34,113 nt of DNA, taken from assembly GCA_016930155.1 (NCBI GenBank), contig JAFGHL010000051.1, positions 1 through 34,113 of the forward strand, written 5' to 3'. The notes under the pieces are model-generated. The model had not been told where the DNA came from. It saw nothing but the letters and a program-made list of their open reading frames with translations, and searched no databases. Both the position numbers and the translations under genes were made by a program. This stretch comes from Dehalococcoidia bacterium (GTDB lineage Bacteria > Chloroflexota > Dehalococcoidia > GIF9 > UBA5629). Positions 1 through 7,180 of this stretch are shown piece by piece (within the stretch, counting starts at the first letter, position 1; each line of letters begins with the position of its first letter).

Positions 1-75
1 CGCCTCCGGCAATATTCTCAGGACATCTGTCCTGTCGGAAATCACGTCCATAAAATTGCTCCGGGTTACCTGCAT
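1..75 (-). CDS. 5' end of an unidentified leftward gene (partial)
   Basis: A leftward reading frame starts with ATG at 75-73 and stays open for 25 codons to the window edge. An excellent Shine-Dalgarno sequence (AGGAGG, positions 80-85) lies four bases upstream. This makes a real gene start likely, although the visible peptide (beginning MQVTRSNFMDV) is too short for a family call. It is divergent from the binding-protein gene that starts at 254. Product unknown. Confidence 0.5.
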   Translation of the reverse strand, partial: MQVTRSNFMDVISDRTDVLRILPEA

Positions 76-173
76 CCGCCCTCCTGTAATCCCTTGCCCG
101 TAATCATACAGGGAATGACCAGACTTTACCTGACTATTTTACATTGATTGCTGAAATCAGTAAAAAATTAAAT

Positions 174-203
174 CTGATAAGCGTGGTTGGGAAATGCTAT
201 AAT
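174..203 (+). promoter_or_regulatory. Candidate sigma70-type promoter for the binding lipoprotein
   Basis: A perfect TATAAT at 198-203 is preceded, 18 bases upstream, by CTGATA at 174-179 (4 of 6 matches to TTGACA). It lies about 50 bases upstream of the ATG at 254 in an AT-rich gap. Sequence match only. Confidence 0.5.
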
Positions 204-253
204 GATGACATCCACAGACAGAAACTGGCAAGAAGTATGCCCGGGAGTTTAAT

Positions 254-1429
254 ATGAAAACAGCTTACCTCACTTTAACTATGGTAGCGGCGTTGGCCCT
301 GTGCTCAATCCCTGCCTGTGCCCCTCAGCAGGACCTGCCGGCGGAGATACCTATCGGCTGTGTTTTACCTCTTACCAGCGCCCCGGCTGCGGGTCCTAAT
401 CTGATTAAGGCCGCCCAGTTTGCTGTGGATGAGATCAACGGTCGAGGAGGGCTGGATGGCAAAAATCTTCGCCTGGTAATAGAGGACCAGGGGCCGTCTG
501 CAGCTACCGCACTATATGCGGTTCATAAGCTGGTTGAAGAACAAAAAGTCCAGGTCATGGTAGGCTGCGAAAACAGTGAAGCTGTAATGGCAGCCGGTCC
601 GTATCTGGAGAGCAAGGGAGTACTGCTTATATCACCATCGGCCACGTCGAGCGCCCTTTCCGGTTACAGCTGGTCAAGATGGACTTACAGAACCTGCCCC
701 AGCGATTCTTTGCAGGGAGTTGTTGTTTCCAGGCTTATTAAAGATAAAGGCTATGGAAAAGTTGCCATGCTTGTCCAGGATACGGTTTATGGCAGGGGGA
801 TTGAGGCGATGGCCAGGGATTATTTAAAGGGCGATGTAGAGGTCGTGGCATCGCTGGCGTACGACCCTGCCAAACTAAGCTATCTGTCGGAGCTTAATAC
901 GATTAAAGAAGCCGGGCCGGATTGCGTGCTGCACGTCGGGCTTTTCGCCGATGGATCTATCGTCTACGCGCAGGCGCTCAAGGCCGGCTTGGATGATATA
1001 TCCTGGATAACTGTGGACGGGTCTTATGATATGCCGCTGGACAAGTACCTCGATGCCGCCAGATTTATGGAAAAGGCTGTTACGGGAACTGTGCCGGCAC
1101 CGGATGAGAAGTCCGCTGTTTATAAAGCTTTCGCCTACAACTTTGAAAATGCTTATCAATTCGCCCCTACCGTTTATTGCGATTCTGCCTACGACAGTAT
1201 CAACCTGATCGCATTAGCTTTGCAAAAGGCTAATACCTATAAGGGAGGTGCAATACGAGATGCGTTGCTGGCGGCCGGCAACAATTATCCCGGAGCCAGC
1301 GGATCCATTACTTTCAATTCGTCGGGTGAACGTATTGCAGGAAGCTATGGCGTCTGGAGGGTTGTGGTGAAGGGTACCCAGTACGAGTATAGTATTTCAG
1401 ACGACATAATCAGTCTGAGCAAGCCTTAG
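254..1429 (+). CDS. ABC transporter substrate-binding lipoprotein, branched-chain amino acid type (Peripla_BP_6)
   Basis: 391 residues, the usual length for LivJ/LivK-like receptors. The N-terminus is a lipoprotein signal peptide: short basic start, hydrophobic stretch, and a lipobox ending at Cys22 (SIPAC). The mature part opens with the typical first strand and loop of type I periplasmic binding proteins (IPIGCVLPLTS), followed by FAVDEINGRGGLDGK and the LVIEDQ segment. This family captures amino acids, amides, urea or aromatic acids outside the membrane for an ABC importer. The ligand cannot be read from sequence. No permease or ATPase gene is nearby, so it is an orphan receptor that must use a distant transporter or act as a sensor. 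A GGGAG ribosome site lies six bases before the ATG. Confidence 0.88.
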   Translation: MKTAYLTLTMVAALALCSIPACAPQQDLPAEIPIGCVLPLTSAPAAGPNLIKAAQFAVDEINGRGGLDGKNLRLVIEDQGPSAATALYAVHKLVEEQKVQVMVGCENSEAVMAAGPYLESKGVLLISPSATSSALSGYSWSRWTYRTCPSDSLQGVVVSRLIKDKGYGKVAMLVQDTVYGRGIEAMARDYLKGDVEVVASLAYDPAKLSYLSELNTIKEAGPDCVLHVGLFADGSIVYAQALKAGLDDISWITVDGSYDMPLDKYLDAARFMEKAVTGTVPAPDEKSAVYKAFAYNFENAYQFAPTVYCDSAYDSINLIALALQKANTYKGGAIRDALLAAGNNYPGASGSITFNSSGERIAGSYGVWRVVVKGTQYEYSISDDIISLSKP

Positions 1430-1520
1430 AAAGACAGATAATGCAGGGTGGCATCAGCGGGGCTGCATTTGGATTGCCGTTGTATTTCTTATGGCGCGTG
1501 TATATGCTGAAGGTTAAGTA

Positions 1521-1790
1521 TCAGTGCGGCATGCCGTCAGCCGAGAAATGGGGATAGTCCTGGGTTATAACGAACTTAGCCCATTTTCCTATATGGCCGT
1601 ATTGTAAGTGGCATTTCCGGCAGAGTATGACACAGTTTTGTAGCGAAGTGTCGCCTCCCAGTTCGGCCGGTTTCTTGAGGTGGGCGTAGCTGGAATCTAC
1701 TTCTATCGCATCGCCGCAGCAGGCGCAGACCCTTTTCTGCCGAACGAAGGCCTTGTCTTTAATCTCTTGAACGAATTCCCTGGGGCTCAT
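1521..1790 (-). CDS. Small HNH-endonuclease-like zinc protein
   Basis: 89 residues. An N-terminal helix is followed by CACC (Cys22-Cys25 area), then an AHLKKPAELGGD segment, a conserved-type Asn in LQNCVILC, and CRKCH. This is the beta-beta-alpha metal fold of HNH nucleases of the McrA/Cas9-HNH type: two CxxC knuckles, His in the AH position, Asn, and a final His. The second His of the common AHHI signature is Leu here. Such short proteins may be free-standing nucleases or nicking domains. It is the last gene of the leftward hydrogenase maturation run, 69 bases after the protease gene, so it could be co-transcribed. There is no evidence that it acts in hydrogenase maturation. No partner toxin, methylase or phage gene is adjacent. 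Confidence 0.65.
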   Translation of the reverse strand: MSPREFVQEIKDKAFVRQKRVCACCGDAIEVDSSYAHLKKPAELGGDTSLQNCVILCRKCHLQYGHIGKWAKFVITQDYPHFSADGMPH

Positions 1791-1859
1791 TTTTCAGGTT
1801 CACCTTAAGCTGACTGCAATTCTGAATCAATTTAATTTAAGCATAACCGGCGACCCATT

Positions 1860-2324
1860 TCAATCCAGCCGTTCTATCTCGCTTTTCACAGCCCGCATTA
1901 TATCCGGCAATTTTGCCTCTATAACCGGTGAAAGGTGAAGGCCGTGAGATGTATCGGCGGGCTCAATGCCGATCACAGTTACTTGTGGAGGCTGCTGCCC
2001 GAGTTTTTTTATCAGTTTCAGACTGTCCAGTACGCCCAGCTCATGCAAAGACGTAACTGCCCCGTCCGCTATATTTTCTTCGCGCAGGTCAAGGTGGTAA
2101 ATATCGCCGTGTAGTCCGCCGCCCTGCAGAGCGTCCACAATAATAATCCTTTCAACATCTTTGTCCAATAGGGATATAAGGTCCGGGCTGGTACCTCCAT
2201 CGATGAGGCGTATGCCGCCGTATTCATCCTGTTTTCGCATCTCTTCGATGACGCGAATGCCGATGCCGTCATCGCGGCAGAGCGGATTGCCGATGCCAAG
2301 CACCATTACTCCATGTTTATTCAT
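1860..2324 (-). CDS. NiFe-hydrogenase maturation protease (HycI/HupD family)
   Basis: 154 residues, normal for the M52 peptidase family. These enzymes clip the C-terminal tail of the hydrogenase large subunit once nickel is inserted. The start VMVLGIGNPLCRDDGIG matches the family's first motif; Asp19 sits where the nickel-binding acidic residue lies. A second acidic position is in IIIVDAL and a His in LHELG, giving the three expected metal-sensing residues. The gene starts seven bases after the hypE stop, has only a weak ribosome site of its own, and is probably translationally coupled. The presence of the protease implies that the target is a hydrogenase with a cleavable large subunit encoded outside this window. 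Which subtype it serves (HyaD, HybD, HycI, FrxA) cannot be decided. Confidence 0.9.
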   Translation of the reverse strand: MNKHGVMVLGIGNPLCRDDGIGIRVIEEMRKQDEYGGIRLIDGGTSPDLISLLDKDVERIIIVDALQGGGLHGDIYHLDLREENIADGAVTSLHELGVLDSLKLIKKLGQQPPQVTVIGIEPADTSHGLHLSPVIEAKLPDIMRAVKSEIERLD

Positions 2325-2331
2325 AGATCGC

Positions 2332-3336
2332 TCAACATATGCGCGGCAGTATCTCTCCGACCGGCATATCTACGATGCGTGATGATCCTATTCGGGTCTT
2401 CATCACCACCCTGCCCCTGTGCTCAGTCGTCACTTCGCCGATGACCGCCGCCTGTTGGGCATATTTATTCTTTCGCATGGCGGACAGGACTTTGCTGCAG
2501 TCAGCTTCAGCCACCGCGGCAACCAGCTTGCCTTCGTTGGCTATATAGAGGGGATCGAGTCCCAGCAATTCGCATGCCCCACGTACACCATCGTGAACCG
2601 GGATTTTTTCGTCTTCTATGACAATACCGACATCTGACTGTTTGGCGAATTCGTTGAGGATGGAGGACAGCCCTCCTCGGGTGGGGTCACGGAGACTGTG
2701 TATATTTTTACTGACAGAAAGCATTGCCGATACCAGATGATTCAGGGGAGCACAGTCACTGACCACCGGAAGGGATAGATGCAGACCCTCGCGCCGACTC
2801 ATCACGGCCATCCCATGTTCGCCGATGCCACCGCTCAAGATTATTTTATCGCCCGGCCTGGCGTTGGAGCCGGATATGTCTGTGCCTCCTTCGATCAAAC
2901 CGATGCCTGCTGTGTTGATAAACAGCTTGTCCGCCTTACCGCGCTCGACAACTTTTGTATCTCCCGTCACGATCTGAACACCGGCCTCGGCCGCGGTATC
3001 CTTCACCGATTCCATGATTCGCCGCAGGTCATCGATATCCAATCCCTCTTCGATTATCAGAGCCAGGCTCATATAGCGGGGCCTTGCTCCGCTCATGGAC
3101 AAATCGTTGACCGTGCCGCAGACAGCCAGCCTGCCTATATCCCCACCTGGAAAGAAAATGGGATCGATCACATAGCTGTCGGTGGTGAATGCCAGCCTGC
3201 CTGACAGGTCCAGCACGGCAGAATCATCCATGCGTGCAAGCACAGGATTCATAATGGAGGGCGCCAGTACTTTAGAGATGAGATCGTGGCTTAGCCTGCT
3301 GCCACTGCCGTGGGCCAGTAAGATCTTTTCACCCAT
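2332..3336 (-). CDS. hypE: Hydrogenase maturation protein HypE (carbamoyl dehydratase)
   Basis: 334 residues, standard length. HypE accepts a carbamoyl group from HypF on its C-terminal cysteine and dehydrates it with ATP to a thiocyanate, the source of the cyanide ligands of the NiFe site. The sequence ends in PRIC, so the essential terminal Cys334 is intact. The PurM/AIR-synthase-like fold is visible in the N-terminal HGSGSRLSHDLI, the central TDSYVIDPIFFPGGDIG, GTVNDLSMSGARP and GDTKVV (ATP-binding Asp residues), and RDPTRGGL in the second half. The gene overlaps the end of hypD by eight bases, which is typical of a coupled operon. The protein is cytoplasmic and forms complexes with HypF and with HypC-HypD. 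Confidence 0.97.
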   Translation of the reverse strand: MGEKILLAHGSGSRLSHDLISKVLAPSIMNPVLARMDDSAVLDLSGRLAFTTDSYVIDPIFFPGGDIGRLAVCGTVNDLSMSGARPRYMSLALIIEEGLDIDDLRRIMESVKDTAAEAGVQIVTGDTKVVERGKADKLFINTAGIGLIEGGTDISGSNARPGDKIILSGGIGEHGMAVMSRREGLHLSLPVVSDCAPLNHLVSAMLSVSKNIHSLRDPTRGGLSSILNEFAKQSDVGIVIEDEKIPVHDGVRGACELLGLDPLYIANEGKLVAAVAEADCSKVLSAMRKNKYAQQAAVIGEVTTEHRGRVVMKTRIGSSRIVDMPVGEILPRIC

Positions 3337-4420
3337 TGTTAACTCCGTATTGATAATAGGCGGCGCAGCTTCCCTCCGAAGAGACCATACATGGCCCCAC
3401 CGGATTTTCCGGCGTACATGCTTTACCGAATAGCCCGCAGTCCAATGGCCTGATGACGCCTCGCAGTATCTCCCCGCAGCGGCAGCCGGCGTGCTCTTTA
3501 ACAGGGGGCAATTCGACCTCGAACCTCAGGGCGGCGTCGTATCGGTCGTATCTGTTTTTCAACCTCAATCCGCTTTCCGGGATATCTCCCATGCCGCGCC
3601 AGCAGGCATCTGCGGTATCGAAGACTTCATTCATTAAATCCTGCGCCCTAACATTACCCTCCTGCCTGACGCCGCGGGTATATGCAATATCGACGCGCGC
3701 AACGCCGCCTTCGATCTGCTGAACCAGCATCTCGACCGCCTGTAAAATATCTACAGGCTCAAAGCCGGCAACAACGCATGCCACGCCGTAGTCGCTGGCG
3801 TAGGTTTCGTAAGGCTTCGTTCCGATAACGGTGCTGACATGGCCGGGGCAGATGATGCCATTAAGGCGAATCTCACCCAGGTCTAATAGTGCCCGCATGG
3901 CGGGGGGAGTCAGTTTGAGATGGCAGAGGACATAGAAGTTGTTGATCTTCTCCTTTTCAGCCTGCAAAACGGCAGAGGCCACGGTGGGCGCCGTCGTCTC
4001 GAAACCCACGCCCAGAAAGATTACCGGCCTGTTGGGATTATCACGGGCAGCCTGCAATGCATCCTGGATGGAATATACAATGCGGATATCTCCGCCTGCC
4101 GCGCGGGCTTGCTGCAGGCTTGAATAGCTGCCCGGCACTTTGAGCATATCGCCAAAAGTCGTGATGATCACACCGGGGATTTGGGAGAGGGCGATAACCC
4201 TGTCGATATCGCGGTTGGCCGTGACACATACCGGGCATCCGGGCCCGGAAAGCATTTCAATATGGGAAGGCAGAAGCTGCCTGATGCCGTTACGCATTAT
4301 GGCTACGGTATGCCCTCCGCAGAACTCCATAAGGCATGCCGGCCTGGTAGAGATTTGTGCAATTTTAGCGGCCAGCCTGCGGGCCAGGCGTGGATCGCGG
4401 AACTCGTCGATGAATTTCAT
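3329..4420 (-). CDS. hypD: Hydrogenase maturation protein HypD (Fe-S scaffold for Fe(CN)2CO assembly)
   Basis: 363 residues, normal length. HypD together with HypC assembles the Fe(CN)2CO unit. The hallmark motifs are present: EFCGGHT with Cys34, GPGCPVC with Cys62 and Cys65, and GVGFETTAPT. A cysteine-rich C-terminal region (CRCGEI, PLDCGLFG, ACTPENPVGPCMVSSEGSC) provides the ligands for the [4Fe-4S] cluster. The start MKFIDEFRDP matches the family N-terminus, so the ATG at 4420 is right even though no Shine-Dalgarno sequence precedes it. A TAGAAT box ends nine bases before the ATG, suggesting a near-leaderless transcript. hypE follows with an eight-base overlap. The usual partner hypC is separated from it by the TolB-like gene. 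Confidence 0.97.
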   Translation of the reverse strand: MKFIDEFRDPRLARRLAAKIAQISTRPACLMEFCGGHTVAIMRNGIRQLLPSHIEMLSGPGCPVCVTANRDIDRVIALSQIPGVIITTFGDMLKVPGSYSSLQQARAAGGDIRIVYSIQDALQAARDNPNRPVIFLGVGFETTAPTVASAVLQAEKEKINNFYVLCHLKLTPPAMRALLDLGEIRLNGIICPGHVSTVIGTKPYETYASDYGVACVVAGFEPVDILQAVEMLVQQIEGGVARVDIAYTRGVRQEGNVRAQDLMNEVFDTADACWRGMGDIPESGLRLKNRYDRYDAALRFEVELPPVKEHAGCRCGEILRGVIRPLDCGLFGKACTPENPVGPCMVSSEGSCAAYYQYGVNNG

Positions 4421-4429
4421 CAGTTCACA

Positions 4430-4459
4430 ATTCTACTTGAACGAAATGTATACATACAA
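4430..4459 (-). promoter_or_regulatory. Candidate promoter directly in front of hypD
   Basis: On the minus strand, TTGTAT (4454-4459) and TAGAAT (4430-4435, 5 of 6 matches to TATAAT) are 18 bases apart. The -10 box ends only nine bases before the ATG, so transcription would begin about two bases before the start codon. The -35 match is weak (3 of 6). Its geometry resembles the boxes in front of hypC and hypF. Confidence 0.4.
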
Positions 4460-4503
4460 CCAGCATCACCCGGCTGGGCCATCGTCCATTGTACGCATCC
4501 GGC

Positions 4504-5529
4504 TCAGCGCCAGTCCGCTAATCCTGAATCGGTGCACTCACTGCGCGTGATACGGGTCTGGTTGCTGCCGTCGGCGTTCATTACATAGATTTCCCCGTTA
4601 TCGTTGATACAGTCGCGTTTGGAATAGAAGACGATCTTGCTGCCGTCCGGAGACCATGCAGGATACTTGTTATCTGTCAGGCCGGAAGTAAGGCGAGTAC
4701 GCGCACTACCGTCGGCATACATGATGTAAACCTCGAAATTGCCGTTTTCGTTGGATTGAAAGGCTATACGATTTCCGTCAGGCGACCATACGGGGTATGT
4801 ATCAACCTGGGGTTTGTCTGTGATCCTGGTCTGGTTGGAACCATCCGAGCTCATAACATATATCTCTGCATTGCCGTCACGGTCGCTCTGAAAGGCTATA
4901 CGATTTCCGTCAGGCGACCAGCAGGGGGCGGCGTCGTTAAAGGAATTGTTGGTCAGGCGTACCTGGTTGCTCCCGTCGGCTTGCATCACGTATATCTGGT
5001 CATTGCCGTCGCGGTTGGATGAAAAGACGATTCTCCGGCTGTCGGGTGACCATGCCGGGAAGGCATCATCGGCATCGGTATTGGTAAGGCGTATCTGGTT
5101 ACTTCCATCCGCATCAATGCAATAAATGTGCCAGTAGCCATCCATGTCTGTGAAAAACGCTATTTTTTTACCGTCGGGTGACCACCGGGGGAATCGTTCC
5201 CCTCCAGTCCTGTTTTGTGTCAGCCTTTGCCAGTTGGTTCCGTCTTCATTGGCCGTGTACATCTGCGGCCCCCCGTCATCATTGGTGCCCGAGATAAATA
5301 CCAGCTTATGCAGTATGACCGGTTCGCCGACAGCCTCCGGTTTAACCTCGGTTAACGCTGTTTCAGACGTGATGTTGTCTGTCTGCGGGGTTGCTATGAT
5401 GGTCTGCTTGGGTATATCCGGGGGAACCTGGTCAGGGACTGCTGCCGGCTCTGTGGAGCAGGCCGTGATGGACGTGCTGAAGACGGCAATGATCAAAGCT
5501 GATGCTGCTAATAATCTATTGATTCTCAT
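4504..5529 (-). CDS. TolB-like six-bladed beta-propeller lipoprotein (PD40 repeats)
   Basis: 341 residues. The signal peptide ends in a lipobox (SITAC, Cys24), followed by a Pro/Thr-rich linker to about residue 75. A propeller of six blades then fills the rest. Five copies of the PD40 core (WSPDG-K/N-R/K-IAF-S, then IYVM-ADGSNQ-RLT) recur about every 43-44 residues, and the last partial copy (LADWR) closes the ring with the first strand. The fold resembles the propeller of TolB, but there is no TolB N-terminal domain and no Tol-Pal genes, so the function is open. Likely roles are surface ligand or protein binding. A strong GAGGAGGG site precedes the ATG. It sits between hypC and hypD on the same strand with gaps of 56 and 83 bases. 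Membership of the hyp operon is positional only. Confidence 0.88.
   Translation of the reverse strand: MRINRLLAASALIIAVFSTSITACSTEPAAVPDQVPPDIPKQTIIATPQTDNITSETALTEVKPEAVGEPVILHKLVFISGTNDDGGPQMYTANEDGTNWQRLTQNRTGGERFPRWSPDGKKIAFFTDMDGYWHIYCIDADGSNQIRLTNTDADDAFPAWSPDSRRIVFSSNRDGNDQIYVMQADGSNQVRLTNNSFNDAAPCWSPDGNRIAFQSDRDGNAEIYVMSSDGSNQTRITDKPQVDTYPVWSPDGNRIAFQSNENGNFEVYIMYADGSARTRLTSGLTDNKYPAWSPDGSKIVFYSKRDCINDNGEIYVMNADGSNQTRITRSECTDSGLADWR
4757..4920 (-). repeat. Pair of identical 32-base repeats in adjacent propeller blades
   Basis: Positions 4757-4788 and 4889-4920 carry exactly the same 32 bases, spaced 132 bases (44 codons). They encode the WSPDGNRIAFQ core of two neighbouring blades. 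The other blades differ at synonymous sites, so these two are the most recent duplicates or have been homogenised by gene conversion. Confidence 0.9.
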
Positions 5530-5585
5530 CGGATTCCCTCCTCGCTAATTAAGAGCGGGCTGTTCCAGGCTCGACTTATGCCGGT

Positions 5586-5822
5586 TTACTGCAAGGCGGC
5601 GCTACCGTCTGCAGCAACCAGGCGCTCGAGAATGTCCAGTGTTTCCTTCGCTTCAGCCTCGTCAAGCACATTGATGGCATATCCTGTATGCAGCAGGACG
5701 TAGTCACCTATGCGCGCTTCCGGAGTGAGAGCGATGCTGACCCTTCGGCTGACACCTCCGATATCGACATCGGCCTGTTCACCTTCGATGTGGATTATCT
5801 TGACTGGAACAGCGAGGCACAT
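5586..5822 (-). CDS. hypC: Hydrogenase maturation chaperone HypC/HupF
   Basis: 78 residues, standard for HypC. The protein begins MCLAVPVKI; Cys2 is the catalytic iron-binding residue exposed after Met removal. It continues with the small OB-type beta barrel (ADVDIGGVSRRVSIAL, GDYVLLHTGYAINVLDE) and a C-terminal helix. HypC carries the Fe(CN)2CO unit with HypD and delivers it to the large-subunit precursor. There is no Shine-Dalgarno sequence. A TATACT box lies eight bases before the ATG with a TTGTTA box 17 bases further up, so the mRNA may be leaderless. Its start region is divergent from the CoA-transferase gene; downstream on the same strand comes the propeller lipoprotein rather than hypD. 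Confidence 0.95.
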   Translation of the reverse strand: MCLAVPVKIIHIEGEQADVDIGGVSRRVSIALTPEARIGDYVLLHTGYAINVLDEAEAKETLDILERLVAADGSAALQ

Positions 5823-5830
5823 TTGGTAAA

Positions 5831-5859
5831 AGTATAACCCAAGGCTATGGGGCTAACAA
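5831..5859 (-). promoter_or_regulatory. Candidate promoter directly in front of hypC
   Basis: Minus strand: TTGTTA (5854-5859, 4 of 6) and TATACT (5831-5836, 5 of 6) with an ideal 17-base spacer. Only eight bases separate the -10 box from the ATG at 5822, which predicts a transcript starting at or within about two bases of the start codon. Confidence 0.5.
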
Positions 5860-5932
5860 ATCCGACTTGCCGGCAGTGCTATAAAAAGCGGATAATATCC
5901 GGTTTGATTATCAGGCTATTAAAGGAGGAAAC

Positions 5933-7126
5933 ATGACCGGAGCACTGTCGGGAGTCCGCGTGGTGGACTTCAGCCGCATGTATGCGGGCCCATACTGTTC
6001 TATGATTCTGAGGGAGTTGGGTGCGGAGGTCATAAAGATCGAGTTCAGGGAGAGCGGTGATGCATGCAGAACCATCCCGCCGATAACGGATGGTGGTGAG
6101 GGTTATATATTTTCTATCCTTAACCGTGGCAAAAAAAGCATAACTCTGGAGATGAGGGATATAGAAGGGCAGAAGATAGCGCGGGAGTTGATCAGGAAAA
6201 GCGACGTATTGCTTGAGAACTTCACTCCCGGAGTCATGGACAGGCTGAACCTGGGTTGGGATGATGTCAGCAGGCTGAACCCGAAGCTGATCTATGCGTC
6301 GCTTTCCGGCTTCGGGCAGACGGGGCCCAACGCCGGCAGGGCGGCCTATGACACGGTTGCACAGGCCATGGGCGGGCTGATGAGCGTTACCGGCTTCCCG
6401 GAAAATCCGCCTACCAAGTGCGGACCGGCCATTGCCGATCTCTCCGGCGGCGCCTCTACGGTCATCGCCATTCTGGCAGCTCTTCAACATCGCAATTCCA
6501 GCGGCCAGGGCCAGCGGGTGGATATATCGTTGCAGGACTGCATCTGGCTTATAACAGCGGTTGAGACCATCGCGCCCTTCGTGCTGAGCGGCCATTCGCC
6601 GGGAAGGATAGGCAATATGCATCCCAGTATAGTGCCCTGGAACAACTATCATGCCAAAGATGGCTATATTGTTCTTTGTGTGGTGACCATAGGCCAGTGG
6701 CAAAAATTAGCCGAGGTTATTGACAGGCCTGACCTGATCGAAGACCCTGATACCCTCTCTCTGGCCTCGCGGATACAGCACAGAGAGGAGCTGGACAGCA
6801 TTGTAGCTGATTGGGTAAAAGACAGGACTGTGGCTGATATCCAGAGAATCATGGATGAAGCCTCATTGCCATGCGCGCCCGTCATGGACACCGAAAAGCT
6901 TGTCAGCGATCCGCATATACTCAGCCGCCGGATGGTGGTGGATGTGGAGCAGATGATTTCGGGGTCTCTCAAGATGCCCGGCAGTGTTTTTAAGCTGTCA
7001 GCCACACCGGGTGATCCTTCGGCGCCTGCGCCCTTTTTAGGCGAACACAACAGTGAGATATATGGCAGTTTGCTCGGCTACAGCGAGGCGAAGATCGAGG
7101 AATTGATAGGAAAAGAGATTATATAA
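5933..7126 (+). CDS. CaiB/BaiF family (class III) CoA-transferase
   Basis: 397 residues, the usual length. Members move CoA between a carboxylic acid and an acyl-CoA donor (carnitine, bile acids, oxalate/formate, benzylsuccinate). The N-terminus (LSGVRVVDFSRMYAGPYCSM, then LGAEVIKIE) is diagnostic. Asp169 in PAIADLSGG aligns with the catalytic aspartate that forms the acyl-anhydride intermediate. Further family motifs are LENFTPGVMDRLNLG, YASLSGFGQTGP, and a C-terminal part with FLGEHNSEIYGSLLGY. A very strong AAAGGAGG site precedes the ATG by five bases. The gene runs against the surrounding hyp genes and ends 54 bases from the convergent end of hypF. The substrate cannot be inferred; no acyl-CoA dehydrogenase or ligase is adjacent. 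It looks like an insertion into the hyp cluster. Confidence 0.93.
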   Translation: MTGALSGVRVVDFSRMYAGPYCSMILRELGAEVIKIEFRESGDACRTIPPITDGGEGYIFSILNRGKKSITLEMRDIEGQKIARELIRKSDVLLENFTPGVMDRLNLGWDDVSRLNPKLIYASLSGFGQTGPNAGRAAYDTVAQAMGGLMSVTGFPENPPTKCGPAIADLSGGASTVIAILAALQHRNSSGQGQRVDISLQDCIWLITAVETIAPFVLSGHSPGRIGNMHPSIVPWNNYHAKDGYIVLCVVTIGQWQKLAEVIDRPDLIEDPDTLSLASRIQHREELDSIVADWVKDRTVADIQRIMDEASLPCAPVMDTEKLVSDPHILSRRMVVDVEQMISGSLKMPGSVFKLSATPGDPSAPAPFLGEHNSEIYGSLLGYSEAKIEELIGKEII

Positions 7127-7180
7127 TTTTTCGTCGCTTTACAGCCATACCGGTGGTCCTGACCTGGTGCACGTGAAAGG

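Noticed and set aside
2779-3204. 141-codon forward frame inside hypE
   Set aside because: Lies wholly antisense to conserved hypE motifs; product unrecognisable.
5879-6703. Long open frame (274 codons) antisense to the CoA-transferase gene
   Set aside because: The sense strand encodes a complete, motif-bearing CaiB/BaiF protein; the antisense product has no recognisable domain and no ribosome site. Shadow frame.
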